Of a stretch of DNA of 64,000 nucleotides, positions 1 through 9,845 are shown in pieces. The number at the start of each line of letters is the position of its first letter. Position 1 is the first letter of the stretch. The notes beneath the pieces are model-generated. The model worked only from the letters and a program-made list of their open reading frames with translations. It had not been told where the DNA came from and ran no database searches. This DNA comes from Prorocentrum cordatum. Lineage: Eukaryota; Sar; Dinophyceae; Prorocentrales; Prorocentraceae. A program made the translations under genes and the position numbers. The stretch lies in contig CAUYUJ010016471.1 of the NCBI GenBank assembly GCA_963575745.1, forward strand, positions 430,504 to 494,503, given 5' to 3'.

Positions 1-2
1 CA

Positions 3-3000
3 CGCGGCGAAGGAGAGCGTGCCGTCGCTCGTGCCGAGCTCGCGGAAGGGATGGCCGATCGCGCCTACTTCCGACGCGTGCGCGAGGCCGCCAGTCGAGA
101 GGCCGCGGGCTTGCCGCGCACTGCTCCCGTCCAGCTGGGTCGGGATTGGCGCAAGACCTTGCGCGCCGTCCTGCACAACGCTGAGGTCTCGACGGGCCTC
201 GCCATCGCAGAACGTGCCGCTCGTGCTGGGGACGCACCCGCGTCGTCCACTGGCCGCTCCTTGGCCGAGGTGGAGGCTGAGGACCCGCGCGCCTTGGCAA
301 GGCCCGCCGACGACCCTGCGTCCAGCTTCAGCCGTCGTGAGCGGCGCGCGGTCCGCGCCCGCCTGGGCCCGCGGGATGAAGCGGTCGAGGACCAGCCCAA
401 CCGCGGTGGTCACGCGCCGCACTCCGCCTCGCGCACGGGCGCCGCGCGCACCAGGCGCGCCGCCAGGCAGCGGCGGGCTTCGATGGCGGCGCTCCCCGCC
501 CCTGAGGGGGGGGCCGCCACGGCGCCTGGCCGCAGGGCGCGTCGCACTGCCAATGCGCGCCGCTGGGCAGGCGCGGCACGCCCCAGCTCCGCCGCGGGAG
601 TGGGCTCCCCACCGCGGAGCCGCAGCCCTGCCCGCAGCCGTACGCGGTCTCCAAACCCGTACGGGACCGACCGCACCTCTCCCTCGGGGGGCTGCTCGTC
701 GCCTCCCGTCGACGGCCCGATCTCGCCCGAGGAGCCGTCGGAGCCGCCTGCGGGGGAGGCATCGGAGGGCCCGCACACTCCTGACGGGTCCCCGCCCGCG
801 AGCGTTCGCAGCCGCTCGAGAGCGGAGCCCGCGTGCGACGAGGACTCTCCGACGGAGCTCGAGGACGTCGTGCTGAGTGCCCTCGCAGACTCCTCGATGG
901 ACCTCGAGCGCGTCGTGGCGGGCCTGAACCCCGAGGTCCTCCGCCGCCTGCAGGCGGCTTTCCCTCGCCGCTCGGGGGCCTCTCCGCCCGCCGCTCGGGC
1001 CTCGGCTCGCAGTCGCTCTCGGGGCCGCGGCACGCGTCTAGGCTCCGAGACTCCGCGGCCCGTGCCCCCGCCGCCGCCGCCGCCCCCTCACCACTCTGGT
1101 GGGCGTGCGGCGTCGCGATCCCGCGCGTCGACCGCAGGCCAGGGGCTTAGTCGGGCCGTCGCGCGCGGCTCCTCTCGCGCGCCTTCGCGTCAGGCGACGT
1201 CGCCTCGGCGTCGCGAGGTGCGCTCCCCTCGAGTCGCTCCGAAGCGGCGCCCGAGCCCCGCTACTGCGCAGCGGCCAGCCACGTCCCGCCATGATGCGAG
1301 CTCGGGCGACGCCCACGCAGGCAGCTCCCGCGCGGACTCCGCTGCTCAGGCCCCTCCGTCTTCGGTAGGCACGCGCTCCTCCAGCGATGCTGTTGCGGCC
1401 CCGCAGGGCGGAGGGCGTGCCGCCGAGGAAAGGGGGTCTTCGAGCGGCCCCGCGCCTGGCCGAGATTCAGGGCACGAGCTGCATCCCAGCGGCTCCCACA
1501 GCGGCGACGCTGGGAGCGCCGCGGCTGCAGCCTTCGCAGCGCGGCGCACGGCCTCCGCGGCCGTTGAGCAGCCCTTGCCTCCAGGGGCCGCCACCGCCCT
1601 AGCGTGGCGTCTCAACCTCGGCGGTGAGAAGGTCACAGTGGTGAGGTGGGGACCCGCCTGGCAAGCTGCCTTCCAGAGCGCGGCGTCGTGGCTGAGGTCT
1701 TTCGCACCCGCAGGGGCCGCCGAGCCCGAAGGCAGAGATGACCTGCACTGCCTCCTGCAGGCCTTGCACGCCTATAAGCGCCTGTTTCAGACAGGCGGCG
1801 CCGAGCCGATCGACGAAGCCTCGTGGTTGCATCCTTACGTGGCCGCCGTCGAGCCCGAGGCTATCCCCGCGGGCGCTGACCTCCAAGCCATGGGGGCGGG
1901 CGCCATCCGTGGCATCGGGCTCGGCTCAAAGATCGAGCACAGGAGGCGCGCGGGCAAGTTGGCCTGCCTTTTCGACCTTCTGTACCACGTGCAGGACGGT
2001 CACGGCGCCATCCCAGCAGCGCTGTGGGGATCTCATTCCCCTCCGTCCGAGATCCTCGACGCGTTCGCGGAGGTGGTGCCCGTTCCACATCATTCGGGCC
2101 TCACGTCCTCGGCAGCTCGTTCCGAGCTCGCCGAATCGGCCGCAGCTGCGCGCGCCGAGCCGCGCCCGCCCTTTGACTGGGCGACCCTCGAGGGAGGGGG
2201 CGCTCTGCCCGCCGACATCGAAGCAGGGGCTCGCCGTGCTCACCGTAACATGGGCGGATCCTTCACCTCGGCGCGGGCGAGGCTGGCGGAGGCGTCGGGG
2301 TTCGAGACCGACGGGCGGGACACCCTCGTTCCGCCCTTCTACGCGTCCAGGAGCAGGAGGGCCGCCACGCTGATCAGCTCTCCCAGCCCTGGCCGCCCTG
2401 CGCTCATCCTGTTGTGCGTCTGCGGCCTCTGCATCTCTCTGGGAGCCGCGGCGCCGACCGCAGGCCAAGGGCTTAGTCGGGCTGCGCCTTCCGCGCCCGC
2501 TCGCCCTCCGCGCACTCCCTTCGTGCTCGATTCTCACCTCACCTCCGCGTATCTCGATCGTCGCTCGAGATCGATTGATGCGTTCGAACTGTGGTTAGCA
2601 GAACACACTGGCGTGCCGCCCGCCACTCTTTACCGTAGCGGGCTACTTCTCGCCCGCTTCCTCGCGACCTTCGGCGCGTGGCTTCATGATGCAGGTTTCC
2701 CTCATTATATTCTGGTTCATGCCATCTTGGGAATCCAGAGCGCTCATCCGCATTGGAAAGCCTTTCTAACAGAAGCTTGGGACGTAGCGAGACAATGGAA
2801 GCTCGCGGAGCCGCCAAAGCTCCGCCCGCCCTTACCTCGCGCTCTGCTGCGCGCTATGGTCGGTCTCTGTTTCGCCTGGGACTGGCCTGTGATGGCGGCC
2901 TTGCTGCTCATGGGCTTCACGATGTTCCTCAGGCCTGGCGAGCTGCTGGCGCCACGCCGCTGTGACTTGTCGCTTCCTTGCGACCGCCTCGAAGTTGAAG

Positions 3001-3116
3001 GGGATGCTTTTCTCTCGATTCTTGTTCCAAAGACCAGGAGAACGTACCCGACGCAGCATGCTCGCTGCTCCGATCGGGGCACGGTGAAGATTCTGAATCA
3101 AGTGTTTGGGCGGTAG
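3..3116 (+). CDS. Tyrosine-recombinase-like protein, 5' partial, main part
   Basis: The frame is already open at the window edge; the first Met in view is at 51, and residues below are counted from it. Residues 1-800 are low-complexity Arg/Ser/Pro/Ala sequence with RSRS-type runs and a polyproline stretch. From about residue 820 the sequence becomes folded-domain-like and resembles phage-integrase-type tyrosine recombinases: a helical SAM-like segment, then the first catalytic Arg in the block FLRPGELL (R961, nt 2931) and a catalytic-Lys candidate in PKTRR (K994, nt 3030). The frame stops at TAG 3114-3116, before the second Arg and the nucleophilic Tyr, which follow in the same frame. Family role: DNA strand exchange through a 3'-phosphotyrosine; here it probably belongs to a Crypton- or DIRS-type mobile element. 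The motif AGQGLSR occurs twice. Family call good; function inferred. Confidence 0.72.
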   Translation, partial: RGEGERAVARAELAEGMADRAYFRRVREAASREAAGLPRTAPVQLGRDWRKTLRAVLHNAEVSTGLAIAERAARAGDAPASSTGRSLAEVEAEDPRALARPADDPASSFSRRERRAVRARLGPRDEAVEDQPNRGGHAPHSASRTGAARTRRAARQRRASMAALPAPEGGAATAPGRRARRTANARRWAGAARPSSAAGVGSPPRSRSPARSRTRSPNPYGTDRTSPSGGCSSPPVDGPISPEEPSEPPAGEASEGPHTPDGSPPASVRSRSRAEPACDEDSPTELEDVVLSALADSSMDLERVVAGLNPEVLRRLQAAFPRRSGASPPAARASARSRSRGRGTRLGSETPRPVPPPPPPPPHHSGGRAASRSRASTAGQGLSRAVARGSSRAPSRQATSPRRREVRSPRVAPKRRPSPATAQRPATSRHDASSGDAHAGSSRADSAAQAPPSSVGTRSSSDAVAAPQGGGRAAEERGSSSGPAPGRDSGHELHPSGSHSGDAGSAAAAAFAARRTASAAVEQPLPPGAATALAWRLNLGGEKVTVVRWGPAWQAAFQSAASWLRSFAPAGAAEPEGRDDLHCLLQALHAYKRLFQTGGAEPIDEASWLHPYVAAVEPEAIPAGADLQAMGAGAIRGIGLGSKIEHRRRAGKLACLFDLLYHVQDGHGAIPAALWGSHSPPSEILDAFAEVVPVPHHSGLTSSAARSELAESAAAARAEPRPPFDWATLEGGGALPADIEAGARRAHRNMGGSFTSARARLAEASGFETDGRDTLVPPFYASRSRRAATLISSPSPGRPALILLCVCGLCISLGAAAPTAGQGLSRAAPSAPARPPRTPFVLDSHLTSAYLDRRSRSIDAFELWLAEHTGVPPATLYRSGLLLARFLATFGAWLHDAGFPHYILVHAILGIQSAHPHWKAFLTEAWDVARQWKLAEPPKLRPPLPRALLRAMVGLCFAWDWPVMAALLLMGFTMFLRPGELLAPRRCDLSLPCDRLEVEGDAFLSILVPKTRRTYPTQHARCSDRGTVKILNQVFGR

Positions 3117-3527
3117 GCTTCCACCGATCCTCTCGCCCCTTTCGGTGCGAGCGGCTTCCGTACTCGGTGGAATCATTTGCTTTCGGCCCTGGGCGTCCCT
3201 CTTGCCAAAGCGGGTCAGGGGCTCAACCTGACGCCCGCATGTCTGCGGGGCTCTGGCGCAACAGACTTATATATCGCTACGGAAGACGTCCCTCGCGTCT
3301 TCTGGCGGGGGCGTTGGCGTCAGGCTTCCAGTGCTGAGCGCTACCTGCAAGCCGCCGCCGCTTCCACAGTTCTTGCTGCGCTGCCCGAGCCCGCGCGGGC
3401 GCGGATCCTGTTCTTCGCCACCGCCAGCGACCGCCTTGTCGCTTCATTTCTCCAAGTCGGCCCCGCCGCTTGGCCTGCCCTACTTGCGGCCGCCCGCCGA
3501 AACCTTGTCACTTTGCAAGGTCCTTGA
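3117..3527 (+). pseudogene. C-terminal half of the tyrosine recombinase, after an in-frame TAG
   Basis: This continues frame 3 directly after the TAG. The sequence immediately after the stop still looks coding (FRTRWNHLL), so a nonsense mutation is more likely than an intron. Catalytic-box candidates are the second Arg in TPACLRGSGAT (codon 3246), WRGRW in the His/Trp box, and the nucleophile in ERYLQ (Tyr codon 3342). The His of the usual HxxR motif is Ala here. The frame ends at TGA 3525-3527 after a helical Leu/Ala-rich tail. It could be a separate product only by internal initiation at 3177, stop readthrough or stop reassignment; I favour a recently broken gene. Confidence 0.68.
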
Positions 3528-3538
3528 GCACGGGTATG

Positions 3539-3696
3539 GCTGCCTCGCCGTCGTCGGCGAGCAGGCGGTCTCCCCCGCCTGACGCGCGGCGCCCCGGCAC
3601 GAGCGCGCGGGACGGGCCTGCCCTTTTTGGGCCGCCCCGCGCGCGCGAGCCGCGGCCGCGCTCGGAGACAGCTCGCTAGCGCGCGAGCGGGAGAAT
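3539..3696. repeat. 158-bp direct repeat, copy 1
   Basis: This block starts about 12 bases after the recombinase stop and is nearly identical to 3785-3942; the clear difference is a T/A in the CCCTTTTTGGG versus CCCATTTTGGG stretch. It contains GCTCGCTAGCGCGCGAGC, a near-perfect palindrome. It could be a 3' terminal repeat of the recombinase element, or a simple local duplication. Confidence 0.9.
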
Positions 3697-3784
3697 GCCT
3701 CTTCTATTCTCTGTGAGCAAGCTCCTGCTGTCTCCGCAACTTCTCTGCCCCCCTCCCTCCTCTCCCAATCTAAGGCTGATGGGC

Positions 3785-3942
3785 GCTGCCTCGCCGTCGT
3801 CGGCGAGCAGGCGGTCTCCCCCGCCTGACGCGCGGCGCCCCGGCACGAGCGCGCGGGACGGGCCTGCCCATTTTGGGCCGCCCCGCGCGCGCGAGCCGCG
3901 GCCGCGCTCGGAGACAGCTCGCTAGCGCGCGAGCGGGAGAAT
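3785..3942. repeat. 158-bp direct repeat, copy 2
   Basis: Second copy, offset 246 bp from the first. The 88 bases between copies are pyrimidine-rich and unrelated. Confidence 0.9.
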
Positions 3943-4345
3943 CCTCCTCCTCGTCCTCCTCCTCGTCGTCGTCCTCCTCCTCCTCCTTCTCCCCCTCCTC
4001 CTCCTCTTCTGATTCTTAGTGTTAGTATTGCTAGTATTTCTCGTGTTATTATTCTTCGTTTTAGTCATAGTAATATTATTGTTGTTCCCGACCTAGGCTC
4101 TGCCTAAAAGGGTTCTTACTATTAGGCTTCAAGGGCCGGGCAGTGGGGCACGCCCCGGGCGGTTCCCCCGGCATCCGCCTCGCGGTTCCCCCAGTGGCGT
4201 TCCCTTAGCTTCGCGTTGCTTATATCATCTTAGCCTAACTTATTTCATCTTATCTTAGCTTAGCTTCATCTTACCTCAGTTTTATATTAGCTTAGCTTAC
4301 CTTCATCTTAGTTTCGCTGAGCTTTAGCATTAGCATGGGTGCAAT
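3943..4345. repeat. CCT/CGT microsatellite, then TTAGCTTAGC-type repeats
   Basis: Positions 3943-4010 are CCTCCTCGTC-type triplets. 4020-4130 is AT-richer. 4200-4340 is a loose repeat of CTTAGCTTAGC and TTCATCTTA words. A CCTAGG(C/T)TCTGCCTA block occurs near 4091 and again near 4351. No coding signal seen. Confidence 0.75.
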
Positions 4346-4371
4346 TCCCTACCTAGGTTCTGCCTAGAGGG

Positions 4372-4665
4372 TTAGCTTAGCATAGCGCAGCGCTGCATTA
4401 GCATAGCATATCATAACATAGCCAATCATAGCATAGCATAGCATAGCGCAGCATAGCGCAGCATATCATAGCATAGCATAGCATAGCGCAGCTAAGCATA
4501 TCATATCATAGCTTAGCATAGCACAGCGCAGCATGACATAGCATATATTAGCACATCATAGCATATCATAGGATAGCATAGCGCAGCATAGTATAGCATA
4601 GCATAGCATAGCATAGCGCAGCATAACATGGCATAGCATAGCATAGCATAGCATAGCAACTAATG
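4372..4665. repeat. AGCAT/AGCGC pentanucleotide microsatellite
   Basis: About 290 bp of the 5-bp word AGCAT with frequent AGCGC variants, which gives GCATAGCATAGC and GCGCAGCATAGC strings. Confidence 0.92.
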
Positions 4666-4805
4666 CTGCTTTGCTAAGGGCTCCAACTTCTAGGTAGGGT
4701 CGCACTGCGGTAATTGTTGTTCTTATTAGCATTCTTATTACCTATACGACCACCCTTCGGGTGATAAGGAGTTTGTGGGGGGGGAGAGGGAGGGGGGGGA
4801 ACCAA

Positions 4806-5165
4806 CATGTGACTCAATCGATCTCACTATCGATCTCACTCAACGGGACACCACGGGACACCACGGGACACTTGTCGATCTCATTGTCGATCTCAGTATC
4901 GATCTCACTCAACGGGACACCGCGGGACATTTCTCTATCTCACTATCGATTTCACTATCGATCTCACTATTAATCTCACTATCGATCTCACTCAAAGAGA
5001 CACCATAGGACAGCACGGGACACCTCGGGACACCACATCGATCTCACTATCGATCGCACTATCGATCTCACTATCGATCTTACTCAACGGGACCACGGGA
5101 CATCACGGGACACCTGTCGATCTCGCTATCGATCTCACTATCGATCTCACTCAATGGGACACCAC
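4806..5165. repeat. Interspersed ATCGATCTCACT and CACGGGACAC array
   Basis: Two short words alternate: TATCGATCTCAC (12 bp) and ACACCACGGGAC (12 bp). ATCGAT makes every first-type unit locally palindromic. The small open frames across it are repeat translations. Confidence 0.9.
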
Positions 5166-5345
5166 GGGACACCAGCGGGACACCGCGGGCCACCGGCCGC
5201 CGGGGGGGAATAATTTGGTCCGGCCGCGGCCCAGCCACAGGAGCATTTCGGGACACCAGCGGGCCACCGGCGGGACACCGCGGGCCACCGGCCGCCGGAG
5301 GAGGAACATTTGGTCCGGCCGCGGCCCAGCCACAGGAGGATTTCC
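5165..5345. repeat. 95-bp tandem duplication
   Basis: TTTGGTCCGGCCGCGGCCCA and its flanks occur at 5214 and again at 5309, an offset of 95 bp, each preceded by GGGACACC words that continue the upstream array. Confidence 0.85.
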
Positions 5346-5464
5346 TCTCGCCCGCCCACGCAGCTTCGCCTCGCCCGCACACACGCACGCACAGCACGCA
5401 CGACACGAACCCGAATCCGAAATCGATTCCCCGGTAGGGGGGGTCTTCGTTTCACGTCGGATTC

Positions 5465-5935
5465 ACCCCCCCAACCTCCGATTGAGAATAATACTAATAA
5501 TAAGAGCAAGGTTTGTATTGTTATCACGGATTGTAGTACTCAGAAGAAGAAGACGAATGACAATCACACTAACAACAGTATTAATGATATGAATAACACG
5601 AACAATGATATGTATCAAACTAAGAAAAATAGTCATGATAGTAAGAATACCAAGAATACGAATGCGAAGGCTAAGAACAATCAACACAATACTGATACTA
5701 ATAATTTGTAAACAGCACAATAACAATATTACGCAACATAATGATACGAATAAGAAGAATAATACCAATAATAATAAACAACGAAAGCGGAACATAATAC
5801 TGATAATAGGAACCATGCGAATGCATAAAGACGAAAACTACAAAGGAATAGTCATCAGGAACGGACCAATAATAATTACAATAATAAGAATCATGTAATA
5901 ATAAAATATGAAAATAAGTAATAATAACATTGATA
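5465..5935. other. AT-rich island without a convincing gene
   Basis: An abrupt switch to AT-rich sequence dominated by AATAATAAT and AACAATAC words inside GC-rich surroundings. Asn/Thr/Ile-rich frames are composition artefacts. It ends where the G-run hairpin array begins. Confidence 0.7.
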
Positions 5936-5959
5936 CAGCGAGCCCGCAGAGCCAGAAAT

Positions 5960-6310
5960 AAGGGAAGGGGGGGCCAAGCTTCAAGCTGCCCCCCCGCCTC
6001 CCTTACACAAGGGGGGGGAGCTTCCGAAGCTACCCCCCCCCTCCCTTCTGTAAGGGTTTCTAAACAAGGGGGGGCCCTAGCTAAAGGGGGGGGGGCTTCG
6101 AAGCTATCCCCCCCTTCCCTCCTTTTTTCCGGAGCAGAAGGTGGGCCCGGGCTTTCCTTTCAAAGGGGGGCGGGCTTCGGAAGCTACCCCCCCCTCTCCT
6201 TGTTTGGTCTGGGCACAGGGGGGCTGCTTCAAGCAATCCCCCTCCACCCTCCTTTGCAAGGGAGGGGGGGGGGCTTCCGAAGCTACCCCCCCCTCCCTCC
6301 CAAACAGGTG
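5960..6310. repeat. G-run / AGCTTCCGAAGCT / C-run hairpin array
   Basis: Six or seven units, each with a run of 6-10 G, a near-palindrome of the AGCTTCCGAAGCT type, and a run of 6-9 C. Each unit can fold into a hairpin whose stem is G-run against C-run. Related arrays lie at 8575-9085 and 10080-10420. Confidence 0.88.
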
Positions 6311-6349
6311 CGCACCGCAGCGCTAGAGAACGCATAGGAGAATAACGAC

Positions 6350-8361
6350 GACCTCTGGTTCGTTTTCGTGTTGTCTTGTTTTCTCGGCCCCTGGTTCGTA
6401 GTCTCGTTCTCGGGCCCTGATTCCTTTTTACCGTTTTCTCGTTTTCTCGGCCCCTGGTTCGTTTTCTTGTTTTCTCGTTTTTTCGGCCCCTGGGTCGCGG
6501 TCTCGTTTTCTCTGACCCTGGTTCGTTTTCTCGTTTCTCGGCCCCTGGGTCGTGGTCTCGTTTTCTTGGACCCTGGGTCGTGGTTTTGTTTTCTCGGACG
6601 CTGGTTCGTATTCCCGTTTTCTCGTTGTCTCGGCCCCCGGGTGGTGGTCTCGTTTTCTCTGACCCTGTTTTGTTTTCTCGTTTCCTCGTTTTCTCGGCTC
6701 TTGGGTCGTGGTCTCGTTTTCTCGAGCCAAGCGTTTTCTGGTGATCTCGGCCCCTGGGTCGTGGTTTCGTCGAACCCTGGTTCGTTTTCTCGTTTTCTTG
6801 TTTTCTCGGCCCCTGGGTCGTGGGTCGTTTTCGCGTTTTCTCGTTTCCTCGGCCCCTGGGTCGCGGTCTCGTTTTCTCGGCCCCATGGGTCGTTGCCTAA
6901 TGTTTTCTAGTTTTCTCGGCCCCTGGTTCGTAGTCTCGTTTGTCTCGGACCCTGGTTTGTTTTCGCGTTTTCTGCGCCCTTGGGTCGTGTTCTCGTTTGC
7001 TTGGACTTTGGTTCGTTTTCTCGATTTCTAGTGTACTCGGCCCCTGAGTCGTGGTCTCGTTTTCTCGGACCCTGGTTCGTTGTCTCGTTTTCTCGGCTTC
7101 TGGGTGCTTGTGTCGTTTTCTCGGGCCCTGGTTCGTTTTCGCGTTTTCTTGTTTTCTCGGCCCTGGGTCGTGGTCTCATGTGTCCTTGGACCCTGGTTAG
7201 TTTTCTCGTCTTCTCGTTTTCTCGGCCCATGGGTCGTTGCCTAATGTTTTCTAGTTTTCTCTGACCCTGGTTCGTTTCACGTTTTCTGGTGTTCTCGGCC
7301 CCTGGGTCGTTTTCTCGTGTTCTCGGCCCCTGTTGTTTGTCTCGTTTTCCCAGGCGCTGGTTCGTTGTCTTGTTTCCTCGTTTTCTCGGCCCTTGGGTCG
7401 TGGTCCAGTTTTCTCGGACCCCGTTTCGTTTTCTCGTTTTCTTATTTTGTCGGCCCCTGGGTCGTGGTCAAGTTTTCTCGGACCCTGGTTTGCTTGTTCG
7501 TTTTCGCGTTTTCTCTGCCCATTTGGCCGTGGTCTCGTTTTCTCGGACCCCGTTTCGTTTTCTCGTTTTCTCGGTTTCTCTGCCCTTTGGTCGCGGTTAT
7601 GTTTTCTCTGACCTTGGTTTGTTTTCTCTTTTTCTCGGCCCCTGGGTCGTGGTTATGTTTTCTTGGACCCTGGTTCGTGTTCTCGTTTCTTGTTTTGTCG
7701 GCCCCTGGGTCGTGGTCCAGTTTTGTCGGACCCTGTTTAGTGTTCTCGTTTTCTTGTTTTTCCGGCCCTTTGGTCGTGGTCGCGTTTTCTCGGACGTTGG
7801 TTTGTTTTCTCGTTTTCTCGGCCCTTGGGTCGTAGTCTCGTTTTCTCGAACCCTGGTTCGTTTTCTCGTTTTCTCGGCCCCTGTGTCGTGGTCTCGTTTT
7901 CTCGGACCGATGCTTGCGTTTTCTCGCCCTGGTTCGTGGTCTCGTTTGCTCGGACCTTGGTTCGTTTTCTCGTTTTCTCGTGTTCTCGGCCCCTGGATCG
8001 TTATCTTGTTTTCTCGGACCCTGGTTCATTGTTTCGTTTTCTCGTTTTCTCGGCTTTGGGTTTTGTTTCGTTTTGATCGTGGTTTCGTTTTCTCGGGCAC
8101 TGATTTGTTTTCCCGTTGACTCGTTTTGTCGGACCCTGGGTCGTGGTCTCGTTGTCTCGGACCCTAGTTCGTTTTCGCGTTTTCTCTGCCCCTCGGTCGT
8201 GGTCTTGTTTTCTCGGCCCCTGGATCGTTTTTTCTGACCCTGCTTCACTTTCTCGTTTTCTCAGCCCCTGGGCCGTGGTCTCGTTTTCTCTGACCCTGGG
8301 TCGTGGTCTCGTTTTCTCTGACCCTGGGTCGTGGTCTCGTTTTCTCTGACCCTGGGTCGTC
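6350..8361. repeat. 2-kb TTTTCTCGGCCCCTGGGTCG minisatellite
   Basis: Degenerate repeats of roughly 28 and 56 bp built from TCGTTTTCTCGG followed by CCCTGGGTCG or CCCTGGTTCG. The last copies, 8281-8361, are nearly identical 28-bp units, so the array is youngest at its right end before it dissolves into GTC repeats. The long Arg/Lys/Glu/Asn-rich frame on the minus strand is a translation of the array. Confidence 0.93.
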
Positions 8362-8400
8362 GTCGTGGTCGGTCGTCAGTCGTGCGTCGTCCGTTGTCCG

Positions 8401-8465
8401 TCGCTGTCTTCGTATGACCTCGTCCTCGTCGTAACGACCACGACGAGGTCATACGAAGACGGCGA
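8401..8465. repeat. 23-bp inverted repeat with 19-nt loop
   Basis: Arms 8401-8423 and 8443-8465 are complementary at 22 of 23 positions around GTCTTCGTATGACCTCGT. The loop can fold further. It sits at the junction of the 2-kb minisatellite and a CGA/CGG triplet tract. Confidence 0.85.
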
Positions 8466-8574
8466 CAATGACGGCGACGGCGGCGGCGACGACGACGACG
8501 AGGACGACGACGGCGTCGTACGAAGACGTCGAGCGACGGCGACGGCAACGACGACGGCGACGGGTGAGGATCGT

Positions 8575-9085
8575 CCGGCAGTGGGAGTTCAAGGGAGGGG
8601 GGTGGTAGCTAAGCCGCCCCTCGCCTTTTGGAAAAGGAGAGGAGGGGGGGGGGGCAGCTTCCGGCAGGGGGGAGGAAAAATTGAGGGAGGGGGCGGGGGC
8701 TTCCGGCAGAGGGGGGTCAAAGGGGGGGGGTAGTTGAGCTCCCCTCCCCTTTCGTAAGGCGGGGAGGGGGGGTGTAGCTTTCCGGGTGCCGAAGGGAGGG
8801 GAGGGGGAAGGGACTGCTAAGCCCTCCCCTTTTGGAACCAAAGGGGGAAGGGGGGGTAGCTTCCGGCAGAGGAGGGTCAAGTGGAGGGGGGGGTTAGCTA
8901 AGCCCCCCCTCCCTGTGGAAAGGGGGTGAGGGGGGGATAGCTTCGGAGTGGCGAAAGGGGGGGGAGGGGGGGTTAGCTTCAGGGGGGAGGCGAAAAAGGG
9001 GTGGAGGGGGGGGGAGCTTCCAGCAGGGGAGGTGGAAAGGAGGAGGGTAGCTATGGGGGGGCCCCCCTCCTTTGCTCCGGCGCTG
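8575..9085. repeat. Second G-run / TAGCTTCCGG hairpin array
   Basis: Seven or more G-runs, each followed by (T)AGCTTCCGG or TAGCTAAGCC and often by a C-run. This is a degraded relative of the 5960-6310 array. Confidence 0.82.
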
Positions 9086-9094
9086 TGGGCGCGC

Positions 9095-9300
9095 TCTCTC
9101 TAGTAATAATAATACGAATGCGAATAATAATACGAATCATCATCATGATACTCATCATAAGAATGGTAACAATGCACATAATGATACTAATAATAGCAAT
9201 AATAATATTATTATTGTAAGACGGATAATTATAGTAATATTACTATGAACAATAATGGTAGTAATATTAACACTACCACTACTAATAATAATCACAAGAA
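9095..9300. other. AT-rich island 2
   Basis: AATAATAATACG-type sequence with ATCATCATGATAC words, matching the 5465-5935 island in style and again lying next to a G-run hairpin array. No gene seen. Confidence 0.65.
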
Positions 9301-9465
9301 GAGGGGGGGAGGAGGAGGAGGAGGAGGAAGAGGACGAGGAGGAGGAGAAGGAGGAGGAGAAGGATGAGGAAGAGGAGGAGGAGGATGAGACGGAGGAGGA
9401 GGAGGAGGAGAGGGAGAAGAGGAGAGGGAGGAGGAAGAAAAGGAGGAGGAGGAGGTGCCGCAGGA
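9301..9465. repeat. GAG/GAGGA purine microsatellite
   Basis: Almost pure purine GAGGAGGAG sequence on the plus strand. The Glu-rich and Leu/Ser-rich frames over it are artefacts. Confidence 0.9.
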
Positions 9466-9690
9466 AGAGGCTCCCCGCCGTGCGCGTCAGCAAGCGCCAC
9501 CGCGACTCGCTCGCCATGGCGGAGCCCCTGTTTGGCCACGCCGCCGGCGCCGCCGCGGGGACGGCGCCGGCGGACGTTTGCGCTGACGGCAACGGCGAGC
9601 ACGGCCCGCGCCGCCGCTGTTCGTCGTCGCCGTCGTCGGCCGGCTTCGGCCTCGGTCTCGGTCGGGGTCTCGCTTTCGGCGCCGTCGTCT
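9466..9690. other. GC-rich stretch between microsatellites, open in several frames
   Basis: Complex sequence that is open in several frames. The plus-strand frame reads RVSKRHRDSLAMAEPLFGHA and runs straight into the CGTCGTCCT repeat. It could be a small exon, but nothing here matches a family I recognise. Confidence 0.2.
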
Positions 9691-9845
9691 TCGTCGTTCT
9701 CGTCGTCCTCGTCCTCGTCGTCCTCGTCGTCCTTGTCTTCGTCGTCCTCGTCGTCCTCGTCGTCCTCGTCGTCGTCGTCGTCCTCGTCGTCGTCGTCGTC
9801 CTCCTCCTCCTCGTCCTCGTCGTGCTCGTCGTCCTTCGTCGGTCG
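9690..9845. repeat. CGTCGTCCT minisatellite
   Basis: Triplet-based 9-bp unit, with Val/Leu-, Ser- or Asp/Glu-rich translations depending on frame. Confidence 0.92.

Noticed and set aside
3111-3160. Short intron covering the TAG in the recombinase
   Set aside because: A GT...AG pair can be drawn, but the removed codons look family-like and the interval keeps the frame, so a nonsense change is simpler.
7442-8248. 268-residue Lys/Arg/Glu/Asn-rich minus-strand frame
   Set aside because: It is a direct translation of the TTTTCTCGG minisatellite; repeats explain the open frame and composition.
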